Position numbers and translations under genes: made by a program
Shown: piece by piece, positions 62,465 through 64,000 of the stretch
How positions within the stretch are numbered: the stretch's first letter is position 1
Layout: every line of letters starts with the position of its first letter
From: G963668185 sp963668185
Lineage (GTDB): Bacteria > Chloroflexota > Dehalococcoidia > Lucifugimonadales > G963668185
NCBI GenBank assembly: GCA_963668185.1
Contig: OY764162.1
Span: 1,798,001-1,862,000, forward strand
Reading direction: 5' to 3'
Length of the DNA stretch: 64,000 nt
The notes under the pieces: generated by a model
What the model was told of the DNA's origin: nothing
Databases searched by the model: none
What the model saw: only the letters and a program-made list of their open reading frames with translations

Positions 62465-63850
62465 ATGGCGTCGCAATCCCCCTACCGCCGGCTTCCCAGC
62501 GTAGATCGGGTGCTCTCAGAAGCGCCCATCCAGGACCTGTGCGATGAGGTGTCCCGCGACCTCGTGCTCGAACTCGTCCGCGCCGAACTCGACGCCGCCA
62601 GGCAGACGATAGGCAACGGCGTCCCGGCCCCGGCCCTAGACGACATCGTGGACGCCGTCCGCGCCAGCGCCGCCGAGCGTCTGCGCCGATGGCCCCGCGC
62701 CGTCATCAACGCAACCGGCGTCGTGGTCCACACCAACCTGGGCCGCGCGCCGCTCAGCCGCGAGGCCGTCGAGGCCGTCGCCTCCGCGGCCGCAGGCTAC
62801 GGCGACCTGGAGTTCGACCTCGGCACAGGCGCGCGCGGCTCCCGCAACGAGTACGTCGGCCGGCTCCTCGCCGAGGTCACCGGCGCAGAGGCAGGCATGG
62901 CCGTCAACAACAACGCCTCCGCCGTCATGCTCGGACTCGCGGCCCTCGCCCACGGCAAAGAGGTCATCGTCTCCAGGGGTGAGGCCGTCGAGATAGGCGG
63001 CGGCTTCCGCGTCCCCGACGTGCTGCGCCAGGGCGGCTCGACCCTGGTGGACGTGGGCACGACCAACAAGACCTACATCCGCGACTACGAGTCTGCGATC
63101 ACCGGCAACACCGCCGCCTTCCTCTCCGTCCACTCCAGCAACTTCAAGGTCGTCGGCTTCACCGAGGCCCCCTCGATCGCCGACCTCGTAAGCTTGGGCC
63201 GCAGGTACGCCGTCCCCGTCATGCACGACGTCGGCAGCGGATGCCTGCTGGACACATCCGAGTACGGCCTGGCCCCCGAACCGACCGTCCAGGAGAGCGT
63301 ACAGGCAGGCGCGGACCTCGTCTTCTTCTCCGGCGACAAGCTGCTCGGCGGGCCGCAGGCCGGCCTCGTCGTCGGCAAGCGCGACGCCGTCGCGAAGCTC
63401 GCCTGCCACCCGCTCGCCCGCGCCGTCCGTATCGACAAGCTCGGCCTCGCCGCCCTCGTCGCCACGCTCCTCCACTACGTCCGCCGCGAGGCCCCGCAGA
63501 AGATACCGGTCTGGCAGATGATCGCCGCGTCCCTCGGCTCGCTGGAGTACCGCGCCCGGCGGTGGAAGGAGCGCATCGGCGGCCCCTCCTCGATCGTCGA
63601 CGAGACCTCGGCCATCGGGGGCGGCAGCCTCCCCGGCGAACTGCTTCCCACGCGGGCGCTGAGCATAGACGGCGCGAGCATCGAGGGCGGCCCCCAAGCA
63701 CTAGCCGCGCGCCTCCGCGCCGGCGCTCCGCCCGTAGTCGGCAGAGTGGACGCCGGCCGCCTCCTGCTGGACCCCCGCACCGTCCTCCCCACCCAGGACA
63801 ACGCCCTCATCGAAGCCGTCTCCTCAGCCCTGAATGCGGCCCCCCAATGA
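62465..63850 (+). CDS. selA: L-seryl-tRNA(Sec) selenium transferase
   Basis: A 461-residue PLP enzyme converting seryl-tRNA(Sec) to selenocysteyl-tRNA. It has the N-terminal tRNA-binding domain (YRRLPSVDRVL, INATGVVVHTNLGRAPLS) missing from the paralogue at 14740. The PLP lysine is Lys292 in FFSGDKLLGGPQAG, near the E. coli position 295. Divergent from argC and overlapping rarA by four bases. selB, selC and selD are not in this window. Confidence 0.95.
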   Translation: MASQSPYRRLPSVDRVLSEAPIQDLCDEVSRDLVLELVRAELDAARQTIGNGVPAPALDDIVDAVRASAAERLRRWPRAVINATGVVVHTNLGRAPLSREAVEAVASAAAGYGDLEFDLGTGARGSRNEYVGRLLAEVTGAEAGMAVNNNASAVMLGLAALAHGKEVIVSRGEAVEIGGGFRVPDVLRQGGSTLVDVGTTNKTYIRDYESAITGNTAAFLSVHSSNFKVVGFTEAPSIADLVSLGRRYAVPVMHDVGSGCLLDTSEYGLAPEPTVQESVQAGADLVFFSGDKLLGGPQAGLVVGKRDAVAKLACHPLARAVRIDKLGLAALVATLLHYVRREAPQKIPVWQMIAASLGSLEYRARRWKERIGGPSSIVDETSAIGGGSLPGELLPTRALSIDGASIEGGPQALAARLRAGAPPVVGRVDAGRLLLDPRTVLPTQDNALIEAVSSALNAAPQ

Positions 63851-64000
63851 CCCTCTTCGAACACCGCGGCGAAGAAGTCCTCAGCAAGACCGCGCCCCTC
63901 GCCGCCCGCATGAGGCCCCGCACCTTCGACGAGTTCGTAGGCCAGCAGCACATAGTGGACCCCGACCGCGTCCTCAGAAAAGCCGTCGAAGCGGACCGCA
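63847..64000 (+). CDS. rarA: Replication-associated recombination protein A (partial)
   Basis: The N-terminal 51 residues: PLAARMRPRTFDEFVGQQHI is the RarA/MgsA clamp-loader-like ATPase start, before the Walker A. It overlaps the selA stop by four bases (ATGA) and runs off the right edge. Confidence 0.85.
   Translation, partial: MTLFEHRGEEVLSKTAPLAARMRPRTFDEFVGQQHIVDPDRVLRKAVEADR

Overview
The window is a GC-rich bacterial chromosome segment of about 50 protein genes, two ordinary tRNAs and one odd tRNA-like locus. No rRNA, CRISPR array, transposase, integrase or phage structural gene was seen. Host features fit a Chloroflexota bacterium, possibly Dehalococcoidia/SAR202-like: a Firmicutes-style Pho box, a leuS T-box leader, many lipoproteins with lipobox cysteines, actinobacterial-style ino1/pimA/PI-synthase genes, and GTG/TTG starts. 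This taxonomic guess is inference, not a database result.

0-15.9 kb: a cut-off ThDP enzyme, a 3-hydroxyisobutyrate-type dehydrogenase, a secreted RCC1-like lipoprotein with 21 repeats, and a ureohydrolase. A full phosphate regulon follows: aquaporin-pstC-pstA-pstB-phoU on the minus strand, a promoter region with phased TTAAC boxes, pstS on the plus strand, then phoB-phoR. 14.7-33.1 kb: a SelA-like PLP enzyme, a purine-salvage-like operon (nucleoside hydrolase, SDR, apt, cytidylate kinase-like), a CocE hydrolase, a FAD oxidase, tRNA-Pro, an exported peptidase, an inositol-lipid cluster (PI-synthase-like, pimA-like, ino1), a 2-hydroxyacid dehydrogenase, purM, and a glycine-betaine-type ABC transporter. 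33.2-41.9 kb: an MFS protein, a large peptide-binding lipoprotein, small lipoprotein and hypothetical genes, leuB, a HAD phosphatase and an aminotransferase.

42.4-47.3 kb is an accessory island, more AT-rich by eye. It holds a two-gene module of a proteasome-fold Ntn hydrolase (T1/D17/K33 preserved) and a small winged-helix-like protein; a DUF4145 protein with a tiny zinc-ribbon ORF; a small membrane protein; an unusual coiled-coil protein carrying a complete ER/SipW-type signal peptidase triad; and a class II tRNA-like gene with a Pro GGG anticodon inside a 24-bp perfect palindrome. 47.6-64 kb returns to housekeeping: MFS, S9 peptidase, leuS with a T-box leader, a FlaR-like kinase, Nudix, a DUF4349/PKD lipoprotein, a TPP-riboswitch thiG-thiE-thiS operon, tRNA-Glu, a His-rich metal-binding protein, an orphan DNA methyltransferase, argC, selA and the start of rarA.

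Intergenic spaces are filled with four families of short palindromic repeats (called A-D below), often in composite blocks. Many long open frames opposite real genes are GC-driven shadows and were left out.
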